In this document: positions 7,165 through 14,069 of the stretch, one piece after another
Numbering within the stretch: position 1 is the stretch's first letter
Layout: each line of letters starts with the position of its first letter
NCBI GenBank assembly: GCA_019240175.1
Contig: JAFAYS010000956.1
Location: forward strand, 1-16,391
From: Chloroflexota bacterium
Lineage (GTDB): Bacteria; Chloroflexota; Chloroflexia; Chloroflexales; Kallotenuaceae
Direction: 5' to 3'
DNA: 16,391 nucleotides
Program-made: the position numbers and the translations under genes
The notes under the pieces: generated by a model
What the model saw: only the letters and a program-made list of their open reading frames with translations
Databases searched by the model: none
What the model was told of the DNA's origin: nothing

Positions 7165-7179
7165 TGGCACGCTTTATGC
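7165..7179 (+). promoter_or_regulatory. Sigma-54-like -24/-12 element upstream of the first GlsB-type gene
   Basis: TGGCAC (7165-7170), GCTTT, then ATGC (7176-7179), preceded by T, matches the -24/-12 pattern with one change in the -12 box. A sigma-70 reading (TTGGCA with a poor -10 near 7186) is possible but weaker. It is 65 bases before the start at 7245. Confidence 0.4.
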
Positions 7180-7244
7180 CATAGTCATAAGCAGCGACAC
7201 ATCGCAATCGGCAACATCAGTCGACCTAAAAGGGAGGCAAAACA

Positions 7245-7511
7245 ATGGGAATCATCTTCTGGTTAATCTTCGGCGGTCTCGTCGGTTGGATTGCAAGCAA
7301 GATCATGGGTACGGATGCCCAGCAAGGTGTCCTGTTGAACATCATCGTCGGCATCGTCGGCGCATTCCTCGGCGGTTTCCTCTGGGGCTTGATCACCAAT
7401 GATCCCGAGCCATACGCTCTGTTCGACATTGGCAGCTGGCTCACGGCGATCGTCGGCGCGTGCATCTTGCTCTTCCTAGTCGGACTGGTGACCGGTCGAC
7501 GGCGCGTCTAA
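7245..7511 (+). CDS. GlsB/YeaQ/YmgE-family small membrane protein (copy 1)
   Basis: This is an 88-residue inner-membrane protein of the transglycosylase-associated (GlsB/YeaQ/YmgE) family, Pfam family PF04226. Three hydrophobic helices are visible at about 2-20, 28-50 and 60-83. The Gly-rich first helix (WLIFGGLVGWIASKIMGTD), the DAQQG turn and LLNIIVGIVGAFLGGF are the family signature. Members are often induced by osmotic, acid or envelope stress, but the molecular role is unknown despite the name. AGGGAGG (7231-7237) supports the start. It is followed 120 bases later by a paralogue sharing 32 identical bases over the NIIVGIVG stretch (7332-7363 and 7719-7750). Each copy has its own -24/-12-like element. 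Confidence 0.92.
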   Translation: MGIIFWLIFGGLVGWIASKIMGTDAQQGVLLNIIVGIVGAFLGGFLWGLITNDPEPYALFDIGSWLTAIVGACILLFLVGLVTGRRRV

Positions 7512-7540
7512 TCTTGCTTGCGCTGAGAGATTACGAAGCG

Positions 7541-7555
7541 TGGCACGGTCTCTGC
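7541..7555 (+). promoter_or_regulatory. Sigma-54-like -24/-12 element upstream of the second GlsB-type gene
   Basis: TGGCACG (7541-7547) then CTGC (7552-7555) followed by T, with the same 5-base gap between TGGCAC and the -12 tetramer as in the other two elements. It lies 77 bases before the start at 7632, leaving a leader that holds a perfect hairpin. Confidence 0.4.
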
Positions 7556-7575
7556 TTTAGAGAATACTAACGGTC

Positions 7576-7594
7576 GAGTGGAACGTTTCCACTC
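7576..7594 (+). promoter_or_regulatory. Perfect inverted repeat in the leader of the second GlsB-type gene
   Basis: GAGTGGAA (7576-7583), CGT, TTCCACTC (7587-7594): an 8-bp perfect dyad. It lies downstream of the -24/-12 element, so it could be an operator for a dimeric regulator, an RNA hairpin of the 5' leader, or a terminator for the upstream gene (no T run follows, making the last least likely). Confidence 0.5.
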
Positions 7595-7631
7595 TTGAAA
7601 CAGAAACTAAACCTTGAGGGAGGAATTCATC

Positions 7632-7901
7632 ATGGGTCTCATTATTTGGCTGATCATTGGTGGTATCGTCGGTTGGCTGGCTAGCATCATTATGCGCACG
7701 GACGCCCAGCAGGGCCTGCTGTTGAACATCATCGTCGGCATCGTCGGCGCGCTGATCGGTGGCTTCCTGTTCGGCTCGCTCTTCGGCGAAGGCACGATCA
7801 ACCAGAACCCGCTAGACCTCGGCTCGATCCTGGTCTCGCTGCTCGGCGCGATTGTGCTGCTTGGCATCGTCAACCTGTTCCGCCGTGGCACCGTTCGCTA
7901 A
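7632..7901 (+). CDS. GlsB/YeaQ/YmgE-family small membrane protein (copy 2)
   Basis: This is an 89-residue paralogue of the preceding gene with the same three-helix plan (about 2-20, 28-50, 62-82) and the same Gly-rich first helix, DAQQG turn and LLNIIVGIVGALIGG block. The region between helices two and three (GSLFGEGTINQNPLDLGS) differs from copy 1, so the periplasmic or cytoplasmic loops may have diverged in function. GAGGGAGG (7616-7623) fixes the ATG at 7632; the in-frame TTG at 7614 overlaps that site and is rejected. A strong terminator follows the stop, so the pair of GlsB genes forms a block separate from the histidine kinase. Function beyond stress association is not known. Confidence 0.92.
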   Translation: MGLIIWLIIGGIVGWLASIIMRTDAQQGLLLNIIVGIVGALIGGFLFGSLFGEGTINQNPLDLGSILVSLLGAIVLLGIVNLFRRGTVR

Positions 7902-7922
7902 GACGAACGAACTACTCACGAC

Positions 7923-7953
7923 AGCGCTCCTCACATGAGGAGCGCTTTTTTTT
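7923..7953 (+). terminator. Strong intrinsic terminator after the GlsB pair
   Basis: AGCGCTCCTC (7923-7932) and GAGGAGCGCT (7937-7946) make a perfect 10-bp stem around the loop ACAT, followed by an eight-T run (7946-7953). This is the clearest terminator in the window. Confidence 0.93.
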
Positions 7954-7969
7954 GTGCTTGAGCGCGGTG

Positions 7970-7978
7970 TGCTACAAT
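7970..7978 (+). promoter_or_regulatory. Extended -10 promoter of the histidine kinase gene
   Basis: TGC followed by TACAAT (7973-7978), just after the terminator. A weak -35 candidate TTGTGC lies at 7952-7957, with a 15-base spacer. It leaves a leader of roughly 65 bases before the start at 8049. Confidence 0.55.
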
Positions 7979-8048
7979 TCCACAATCTGCCACGAACATG
8001 TGCAGGCACGCAGACGGCCTCAGCGCGGGGTAAGATACAAGCGCATCC

Positions 8049-10076
8049 ATGGACAACAAACGCCAGCTCGATCTGATCCAACGACTCGGACAGCTTCTGC
8101 TTTCAGCACAGCCACTGCCGCACCGGCTCACTCAAGTGCTGGAACAGCTGCAATCTGCGCTGCCCTTCGAGGTGGCACGCGTGATCGTGCTTGACGAAAG
8201 TGCCTCCTGGAGCCTGGCTTTTCCGCCACACGCGCCGGGCACATCCCAGAACGGCGCGGATGCGCTCTGGTCCAACACGCTGACGGGCGAACTCTTTCAT
8301 CTGCGCGAGCCGATCCAGCGCCCGATCGATCAGCGGCGCTGTTACGTCGCCTGGCCGATCGGCTGGCAGAGCCGGCTATACGGCGCGCTAGAGCTTCAGA
8401 TCCAGCAGCAGGACAGCCCAGCACCGGAGCTGATGCAGGTAATTCAGGCGCTGCTACCGATCTTTGCTACAGCGCTCAGCCAATCGCAGGGCGCCAATGG
8501 ACAGCCGATCTTATCGCTGGCCGAGCAGCAGCGGCTCGACACAATCGCCACGCAGATTCAATCGCCGCTACTGCTTCAGCCGCTGCTGGCCGATCTGCTA
8601 AGCTGGTCGGTCGAGCATACGGCGGCGTCCAACGGCTCGATCCATGTCGCCGAGGCCAACGGTCACGGCCTGCATCTGCTGACCTTTGAGCTGCCCCACC
8701 AGGAAAACAGCCCGTCGACGGCGCTGGTACCGAGCACCCGCGCGCATGATCTCGCCAAGATCGCGCTGGCGAATGGCCGGGCGATGATTCGGCAAGTCGA
8801 TGGACTGACGCATTTCGCCGCGCCGATCGTGCATAACGGCCAGCTGCTGGGCGCGATCGCGCTGGAAGGGGCCAAATTCCAGAGCCAGGCGCTGCTCTTC
8901 GTCCAACGGCTAGCCGAGCTGGCCGGGCCTGCCGTGGTACGGGCGCAGTTCTACCAGCAGCTCGCCGACGCTGGCTCGCATCTTCAGCAGGTCTTCGACG
9001 AACTGCCCACGGGCCTGGCCCTAACCGATGCCAACGGCACGCTGCTGCGCGCAAATCCAAGCTGGTGGCAGCTGTGGAGCATCGATCCGACGGTCATTCC
9101 CGCGATCAAGCTGATTCCCTGGGATATGCTCCCGCATGTGTTGGCGCGGCTGCCCGATCCGCTGGCCTTCTCGGACCTGTTCACCAAGCCGATCACCACG
9201 GCGACCGAGGCCCTTGTGGTGATGCAAGGGCCGTGGCAAGAGCTGCGACTGCTGCTGATGCCGGTCCGCGATATGCTGGGCCTGCAATCCGGCTTTTTGC
9301 TAGCCGCCAACGATGTGACCCGTGAGCGCGAAGTCGATCGCCTGAAATCGGAGTTTGTCTCGGTGGTCTCGCATGAGCTGCGAACGCCGCTGACCTCGAT
9401 TCTGGGATACACCGAGCTGCTGCTGGCCCGCGAGTTCGCGCCAGCCGAGCGCCGCGAGTTTATCCATACGGTGCATAAAGAGGCGGATCATCTGGCGAAT
9501 CTGGTGGAAGATCTGCTCAACGTGTCGCGGCTGGACGCCGGCAAGATCAAGCTGGAGCGCTGGGTAATGGCCTTGCCCAAGCTGGTGCGTGAGTTGGTCG
9601 CGCAGCTCAATGCCGAGCTGGATGTGGAACGCCACCGGCTACTGCTGGATGTGCCCGAGAGCCTGCCGCCGATCTACGCCGACCGCGACCGGGTGCGCCA
9701 AATTTTGAGTAATCTGCTCTCGAATGCGATTAAGTACTCGCCAGAGGGTGGCGAGGTTGTGCTGCATGCCTCGGTGCTGCAAAAACCGCCCGCCTCTGCG
9801 CCGTCGCTGCCACCCGAGCCTGCGCTGCTAATCAGCGTGCGCGACCAGGGCATCGGCATTCCACAGCACGAGCTATCGCGCATCTTCGAGCGCTTCTACC
9901 GCGTCGACAACTCGAATACGCGGCGTATCGGCGGCACCGGGCTTGGCCTCGCGATCACACGGGCGCTAGTTGAGCTGCATGGCGGGCGGATCTGGGTTGA
10001 GAGTACGCCAGGCGAGGGCAGTACATTTTATGTCACCTTACCACTGGCGACCGAGATGCTGCGCACGCGGCGATGA
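8049..10076 (+). CDS. Soluble GAF-GAF-PAS histidine kinase
   Basis: This is a 675-residue sensor kinase with no signal peptide or membrane helix, so it should sense a cytoplasmic or freely diffusing signal. Order of parts: a GAF-like domain (about 5-150), a second GAF-like domain (about 165-300), a PAS-like domain (about 305-415), HisKA (about 430-495) with phospho-acceptor H442 in SHELRTPL, and HATPase_c (about 540-668) with N-box NLLSNAIKYS (N555, N559), G1 box DQGIGIP (D599), F box ERFYRV and G2 box GGTGLGLAI (628 onward). All catalytic motifs are intact. The ribosome binding site is poor (GGGTAAG, about 15 bases upstream), so expression may be low. There is no adjacent regulator gene; the two lone receivers at 3.5-4.6 kb are possible partners. 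GAF domain ligands cannot be read from sequence. Confidence 0.93.
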   Translation: MDNKRQLDLIQRLGQLLLSAQPLPHRLTQVLEQLQSALPFEVARVIVLDESASWSLAFPPHAPGTSQNGADALWSNTLTGELFHLREPIQRPIDQRRCYVAWPIGWQSRLYGALELQIQQQDSPAPELMQVIQALLPIFATALSQSQGANGQPILSLAEQQRLDTIATQIQSPLLLQPLLADLLSWSVEHTAASNGSIHVAEANGHGLHLLTFELPHQENSPSTALVPSTRAHDLAKIALANGRAMIRQVDGLTHFAAPIVHNGQLLGAIALEGAKFQSQALLFVQRLAELAGPAVVRAQFYQQLADAGSHLQQVFDELPTGLALTDANGTLLRANPSWWQLWSIDPTVIPAIKLIPWDMLPHVLARLPDPLAFSDLFTKPITTATEALVVMQGPWQELRLLLMPVRDMLGLQSGFLLAANDVTREREVDRLKSEFVSVVSHELRTPLTSILGYTELLLAREFAPAERREFIHTVHKEADHLANLVEDLLNVSRLDAGKIKLERWVMALPKLVRELVAQLNAELDVERHRLLLDVPESLPPIYADRDRVRQILSNLLSNAIKYSPEGGEVVLHASVLQKPPASAPSLPPEPALLISVRDQGIGIPQHELSRIFERFYRVDNSNTRRIGGTGLGLAITRALVELHGGRIWVESTPGEGSTFYVTLPLATEMLRTRR

Positions 10077-10089
10077 GCAATACAGGCAT

Positions 10090-10434
10090 TTATATCAACC
10101 CAAATAACCCACGCAGCCGGTGCTCAACTTGTGTTTGTAAGGCTGGAGAAAGACTGCCAAGTTCACGACTGATTAGTTTAGTCGTCACAGTCATAAGGCG
10201 ATGAAGTTGAAGTGTTGAGCTTACATGCAATCCCGTTGTAGCAGTATCAGGATCATTAGTATCAATAACCAGATCAGTAGGAAGAAGGCTTTGGGGAATG
10301 CGACTCGTGATGAACGCCAAAACGACATGGCTATGAAGCCCAATCGCACGTGTCAGGCATACTGCCGGACGCACCTTGGCACTTGAAAGATCATCGAACG
10401 GAAACGGAACGAGAACTACTTTATACTTCAGCAT
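10090..10434 (-). CDS. MazF/PemK-like type II toxin
   Basis: This is a 114-residue MazF/PemK-fold protein, a family of sequence-specific mRNA endoribonucleases. The start YKVVLVPFPFDDLSS followed by KVRPAV, and FITS (T43, S44), match the family's conserved core; R22 and the T43 region correspond to the catalytic Arg and Thr known for MazF. The start at 10434 is chosen because the conserved fold begins there and it overlaps the antitoxin end by 14 bases; the frame continues upstream inside the antitoxin gene but that part has no family similarity. G+C in three counted rows is 81 of 180 bases, about 45%, against about 62% in the kinase gene next door, suggesting horizontal acquisition. It ends 13 bases from the convergent kinase gene. 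Confidence 0.85.
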   Translation of the reverse strand: MLKYKVVLVPFPFDDLSSAKVRPAVCLTRAIGLHSHVVLAFITSRIPQSLLPTDLVIDTNDPDTATTGLHVSSTLQLHRLMTVTTKLISRELGSLSPALQTQVEHRLRGLFGLI

Positions 10435-10675
10435 TGAAGGGCTTTCCATCCGCAAGCGAATAAATATCTTCAGTAGGATCATCGAGATCGTCGAACGCAG
10501 GATTATGTGCCGCCGATCGCAGCCAAGCTGACTCGTCAGCTTCATCCTCTTCTGAGTACAGCACAATCACACGTACCCGTTTAGGACCATTTATCGGAAG
10601 AATAGAGTCCAGCTGTAAGTGTTGTTGTTCATCAACTATTCCAGTTAACTCAATCGCTGTCAGTGGTGCCTCCAT
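10421..10675 (-). CDS. Antitoxin paired with the MazF-like toxin
   Basis: This is an 84-residue acidic protein directly upstream of, and overlapping, the toxin gene. Residues 1-40 look like beta strands (AIELTGIVDEQQHLQLD, then GPKRVRVIVLY); residues 41-84 are acidic and probably unfolded alone, with WLRSAAHNPAFDDL and EDIYSLADGKPF. I recall this second motif from small antitoxin-like proteins that precede PIN, RelE or PemK toxins in cyanobacteria and Chloroflexi. The plan, folding N-terminus plus acidic tail that covers the toxin, fits a type II antitoxin, and such proteins usually repress their own operon. AAGGGAG about 9 bases before the ATG and a TATAAT box support the start. The family of the N-terminal domain is not certain. 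Confidence 0.75.
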   Translation of the reverse strand: MEAPLTAIELTGIVDEQQHLQLDSILPINGPKRVRVIVLYSEEDEADESAWLRSAAHNPAFDDLDDPTEDIYSLADGKPFNAEV

Positions 10676-10711
10676 AGCCTATATCTCCCTTCCGCAGCAT
10701 CAGCTTAGAAA

Positions 10712-10717
10712 AATTAT
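10712..10717 (-). promoter_or_regulatory. TATAAT -10 box upstream of the toxin-antitoxin operon
   Basis: A perfect TATAAT on the minus strand, about 37 bases before the antitoxin start. No good -35 box is seen. It overlaps the end of the diverged repeat described for 10716-10762. Confidence 0.45.
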
Positions 10718-10869
10718 ACAACCTTCTCGCTGGCCCGATCCGCGTAAAACTCGCCTTTCAGCCCTGTGTAGTCCCGAATCGCAGCGATAACATCTCGCCG
10801 GTTGCCACGAATGACAACCGGCAAATCGACACTACTCAAGATCACCGTCGGCGATGAGGAATCAACGGC
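10713..10869 (-). pseudogene. Coding-like remnant between ppk2 and the antitoxin gene
   Basis: Directly after the ppk2 stop, the same frame stays open for about 50 codons and ends in GEFYADRASEKVV at a TAA. There is no convincing start or ribosome binding site. The C-terminal end resembles KDEFCADHPTKKVV encoded upstream of ppk2 (repeat at 11949-11995). It could be the tail of a decayed gene; I do not recognise the family. Confidence 0.25.
10716..10762. repeat. Diverged repeat, copy A
   Basis: Without gaps, 36 of 47 bases match 11949-11995 in the same orientation. Identical blocks include TACAACCTTCT, GATCCGCG and AAAACTCG. In both copies the minus strand reads in one frame as K-x-E-F-x-A-D-(4)-K-V-V, so the similarity is probably of coding origin. 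The pair flanks ppk2. Confidence 0.5.
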
Positions 10870-11871
10870 TCAATCTGGAATCACAATCTGATCGAGGCCG
10901 GCCTCGCCTGCTGGAAACTGCGGATTCATGGCCTCCAACGTATCGGCGATTGTGCGCGCAATCACCAGGTTGCGGTACCACTTTTTATTGGCCGGCACGA
11001 CATACCACGGCGCATACTCGGTCGAGCACTTGTTGATCGCGTCCTCGAACGCCGCCATATACTCATCCCAGTAAGCGCGCTCCTTGATATCGTTGCTAGA
11101 GAATTTCCAGTGCTTGGTCGGATCTTGCAACCGGCTTTCCAGTCGTCGCTTCTGCTCGTCTTTGGAGATGTAAAGAAAGAACTTGAGGACCACGGTGTTA
11201 TTGAGCGTCAGCATATGCTCAAACTCGTTGATCATAGCGTAGCGATGCCGCCACACATCCTCTTCGATCATCTGCTTGACCCGCACGATCAGCACGTCCT
11301 CATAGTGCGAGCGGTTGAAAATCGTGATCATGCCGCGCGGTGGCGTCTTCTGATGATAGCGCCACAGAAAATCATGCTCCAGCTCTTCGGTACTCGGCGC
11401 TTTAAACGACCAGACCTGGCAGCCCTGCGGATTCACGCCTTGAAAAACACCGCGAATCGTCCCATCTTTGCCGCCGGTATCCATCGCCTGTAGCACAATC
11501 AGCAGGCTCTGCTTGCGCTCGGCGTAGAGCCGTGCCTGTAGCTCGGCAATACGGTCGCGCTGCTGGGCAAGCTCGTCTCGGACGTCCTTCTTGCTCTGGT
11601 AATGCTCCGACTCATTCGGATCGATCTCGACCAGCCGCAGCGCCGGAGCGGCAGGCTGCTGGGCAAGCTTAAGCTGTTCGCCGGGATCGATGCGGTAGCG
11701 CGGATAATTGGGCTGCGGCGGCTTCTCGGTGGCGGTCTGCTCGGGCACAGTTACATCGGCCATGTGAGCGGTTGCTTTCAGCGCCGGATCATGATTGGTA
11801 CCATCGGCTGCGGCGTCAACCTGATCATTGATCGCAGATACGCCGTTGAATGAACGATTTTTCTTGCTCAC
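10870..11871 (-). CDS. ppk2: Polyphosphate kinase 2-family phosphotransferase (PPK2_rel_1 type, probably class III)
   Basis: PPK2 enzymes use polyphosphate to phosphorylate nucleotides; the class III members this resembles can raise AMP to ADP and ATP. Of 333 residues, about 1-55 form a low-complexity N-terminal extension, then RYRIDPG (58-64) opens the conserved core. The Walker A-like loop AMDTGGKDG (K135), GVNPQG, the Walker B-like FNRSHYEDVL (185-194) and the lid region EQKRRL...DPTKHWKF...ERAYWDEY are followed by the typical STEYAPWYVVPANKKWYRNL. The start is GTG at 11871 with GAGGAGG six bases upstream; a downstream ATG at 11763 would remove the extension but lacks a good site. The enzyme is cytoplasmic and would buffer energy under stress. 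No ppk1 or ppx gene is nearby. Confidence 0.92.
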   Translation of the reverse strand: MSKKNRSFNGVSAINDQVDAAADGTNHDPALKATAHMADVTVPEQTATEKPPQPNYPRYRIDPGEQLKLAQQPAAPALRLVEIDPNESEHYQSKKDVRDELAQQRDRIAELQARLYAERKQSLLIVLQAMDTGGKDGTIRGVFQGVNPQGCQVWSFKAPSTEELEHDFLWRYHQKTPPRGMITIFNRSHYEDVLIVRVKQMIEEDVWRHRYAMINEFEHMLTLNNTVVLKFFLYISKDEQKRRLESRLQDPTKHWKFSSNDIKERAYWDEYMAAFEDAINKCSTEYAPWYVVPANKKWYRNLVIARTIADTLEAMNPQFPAGEAGLDQIVIPD

Positions 11872-11948
11872 AGGCGGCCTCCTCGGCTCAGCAGTTAATG
11901 GCTGTCTAGCAAGTTGAACACCACCCGCGCCGCGCGGTAGCAAGCAGG

Positions 11949-11995
11949 TACAACCTTCTTCGTAGGATGATCCGCGCAAAACTCGTCTTTAGGCC
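11949..11995. repeat. Diverged repeat, copy B
   Basis: The partner of 10716-10762. It lies in the 186-base divergent region between ppk2 and the ABC-F gene. Its minus-strand reading (KDEFCADHPTKKVV, then PACYRAARVVFNLLDSH and a stop at 11895) is open for 64 codons, but no start with a ribosome binding site is seen, so I do not call a gene. Confidence 0.5.
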
Positions 11996-12016
11996 TGTGC
12001 GACGTCGCCAGCTTTT

Positions 12017-12025
12017 TGTTATGAT
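12017..12025 (+). promoter_or_regulatory. Extended -10 promoter of the ABC-F gene
   Basis: TGT followed by TATGAT (12020-12025). There is no clear -35 box. It would start transcription about 25 bases before the start codon at 12058, giving a short leader with no room for an attenuator of the kind known for antibiotic-induced ABC-F genes. Confidence 0.45.
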
Positions 12026-12057
12026 TAAGCAACTTTAAACGTTCTATGGAGCCGGAC

Positions 12058-14067
12058 ATGGCAGTTCTTTCCGGGGGCAACCTCAGCAAATATTATGGCG
12101 CTGATCAGATTTTTAGCGGCGTCAGCTTTACCGTGAATCGCGGCGACAAGATCGCGTTGGTCGGCACCAACGGTGCCGGTAAGTCCACGCTGCTCAAGAT
12201 CATCGCCGGCGACGAAGAGTCGACGCAGGGCCAGCTTGGCATGGCACGCGGCACACGCGTCAGCTATCTCGCGCAGGAAGCGCAGTTTAGCGGCGAGCGC
12301 ACGCTGCTGGAAGAAGCGCAACAGGCTTTCGCGCATCTTCACGCCATGGAGGCCGAGATCCGCCAGCTTGAAATCTTGATCGCCGAGACTGAGCATCCCG
12401 ACTGGGAAGATCGCATGGAGCGCTACGGCGACCTGATGGCGCGCTTCGAGCATGGCGGCGGCTACGATACCGAGCGCATGATCGAGCGCACGCTGGAAGG
12501 CCTGAGCTTCACCAAAGCCCAGTATCATCAGCGGATCGGCGAGTTTAGCGGCGGCCAGAAAACCCGCGCGGCGCTGGCGATCACGCTGCTCGAAGATCCA
12601 GATCTGCTGCTGCTCGACGAGCCGACCAACCATCTGGATCTGCACGCGCTCCAGTGGCTGGAAGAGTTCCTGCGCACCTGGCCGGGAACGCTGATCGTGA
12701 TCTCGCACGATCGCTACTTTCTCGACAAAGTGACGACGCGTACCTTTGAGATGGCCTGGGGCAAGCTGACCGACTGGCCCGGCAACTACAGCAAATTTCT
12801 CCAGCTCAAGGCCGAGCGCGACGAGCGTATGCAGAAGGACTTCGACGCGCAGCAGGCGTTTATTGCCAAAGAAGAAGAGTTTATTCGCAAGCACATCGCC
12901 GGGCAGCGCACCAAAGAGGCGCAGGGCCGCCGCAAGCGACTTGAGCGGCTCAAGAACGGCTATCAGGGAGCGGGCGGCCAGTGGATCGACACGCGCATCG
13001 AGGCACCCAAAAACCAGAAGCAGGTCAAGCTGGGGCTGAGCACCGAGCAGCGCTCAGGCTTGATCGTGCTGACCACCAGCGACGGGCTGACGGTCGGCTA
13101 CAAAACGCCGCAGGGCGACAAGCCCCTGGTACGCACGCCGACACTTGAGCTGCAACGTGGTCAGTGCGTCGCGCTGATGGGAGCGAACGGATCGGGCAAG
13201 ACCACACTGCTGCGCACGATCGTCGGCGAGCTGCCGATCCTCAGTGGCCGGGTCAACTTCGGCGTCGGCGTGTCGGTGGGCTACTATGCGCAGACCCACG
13301 ACGAGCTGAATCTCGACAACACCGTGCTGGAAGAGGTGCATCGGGTCAAGCCGCTGCTGAAGACCGAGCGGATTCGTACGCTGCTGGGCCGCTTCCTGTT
13401 CAGCAACGACGACGTCTTCAAGCGCGTCGGCGATCTTTCGGGCGGCGAGCGCAGCCGGGTCGCGCTGGCACAGCTGACGCTGAAAGAGCCCAATCTGCTA
13501 ATCCTGGACGAGCCGACCAACCACCTCGACATTGCCTCGCGGGAAGCGCTGGAAAGCGTGCTGCAGGAGTTTCCGGGCACGATCATGTTTGTCTCCCACG
13601 ACCGCTACTTCATCGACGCGCTCGCCGATACGATCTGGATGGTCGAGGACGGCACCGTCAACACCTTCGAGGGCGACTACACCGACTACGCGGCGTATGT
13701 GACCCAGCTTGAGCTAGAGCGCAAAAAAGCCGTCGATCCAAAGGCCGACGCGACGACGCCGAAAGCGCAGCCGGCTCAGAAGGCCGTGCCGGAGCGCCAG
13801 AGCAGCAATGCCCAGCCAGCCGCCGGACTCTCGGGCCGCGAACATCGCGAGGTCGAGCGTCAGCAGCGCGAGAAGCAAAAGCAGGTCAACGCCGTCGAGC
13901 GGAAAGTTGCCGATCTAGAGCGTCAGCTGCACGTGCTGCAATCCGCGATCGAGACCGCCACAGCCCAGCGTAAGATCGACGAGATCACGCGGCTCGGCGA
14001 GGAGTACGTCGCGCTGGAACAGCAGCTGCAATCGCAGTACGATCTGTGGGCGGAGCTAGCTGGATAA
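12058..14067 (+). CDS. ABC-F family ATPase with a Uup-like C-terminal coiled coil
   Basis: ABC-F proteins carry two ABC ATPase domains and no membrane part, and act on ribosomes (rescue, translation tuning or antibiotic protection). Of 669 residues, domain 1 has Walker A GTNGAGKST (36-44), signature FSGGQ (163-167), D187-E188 and SHDRYF; domain 2 has GANGSGKTT (375-383), LSGGE (460-464), D484-E485 and SHDRYF. Both sites look active. The linker between them (about 240-320) is rich in Lys, Arg and Glu, as in the ribosome-contacting P-site tRNA interaction motif. A Pro/Ala/Gln spacer (about 560-595) leads to a C-terminal coiled coil (about 596-669) as in Uup. GGAG at 12048-12051 favours the ATG at 12058 over the in-frame ATG at 12046. 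A housekeeping rather than resistance role is likely. Confidence 0.93.
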   Translation: MAVLSGGNLSKYYGADQIFSGVSFTVNRGDKIALVGTNGAGKSTLLKIIAGDEESTQGQLGMARGTRVSYLAQEAQFSGERTLLEEAQQAFAHLHAMEAEIRQLEILIAETEHPDWEDRMERYGDLMARFEHGGGYDTERMIERTLEGLSFTKAQYHQRIGEFSGGQKTRAALAITLLEDPDLLLLDEPTNHLDLHALQWLEEFLRTWPGTLIVISHDRYFLDKVTTRTFEMAWGKLTDWPGNYSKFLQLKAERDERMQKDFDAQQAFIAKEEEFIRKHIAGQRTKEAQGRRKRLERLKNGYQGAGGQWIDTRIEAPKNQKQVKLGLSTEQRSGLIVLTTSDGLTVGYKTPQGDKPLVRTPTLELQRGQCVALMGANGSGKTTLLRTIVGELPILSGRVNFGVGVSVGYYAQTHDELNLDNTVLEEVHRVKPLLKTERIRTLLGRFLFSNDDVFKRVGDLSGGERSRVALAQLTLKEPNLLILDEPTNHLDIASREALESVLQEFPGTIMFVSHDRYFIDALADTIWMVEDGTVNTFEGDYTDYAAYVTQLELERKKAVDPKADATTPKAQPAQKAVPERQSSNAQPAAGLSGREHREVERQQREKQKQVNAVERKVADLERQLHVLQSAIETATAQRKIDEITRLGEEYVALEQQLQSQYDLWAELAG

Positions 14068-14069
14068 AA

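Noticed and set aside
10435..10566. 44-residue N-terminal extension of the toxin
   Set aside because: It overlaps the antitoxin in another frame, and the MazF fold begins at the Met at 10434.
11895..12089. 64-codon minus-strand frame upstream of ppk2
   Set aside because: No start with a ribosome binding site, and it runs across the ABC-F promoter and start. Kept only as the diverged repeat.
12026..12894. 289-codon minus-strand frame opposite the ABC-F gene
   Set aside because: It is the antisense shadow of a clearly coding ABC-F gene and contains no independent motif.
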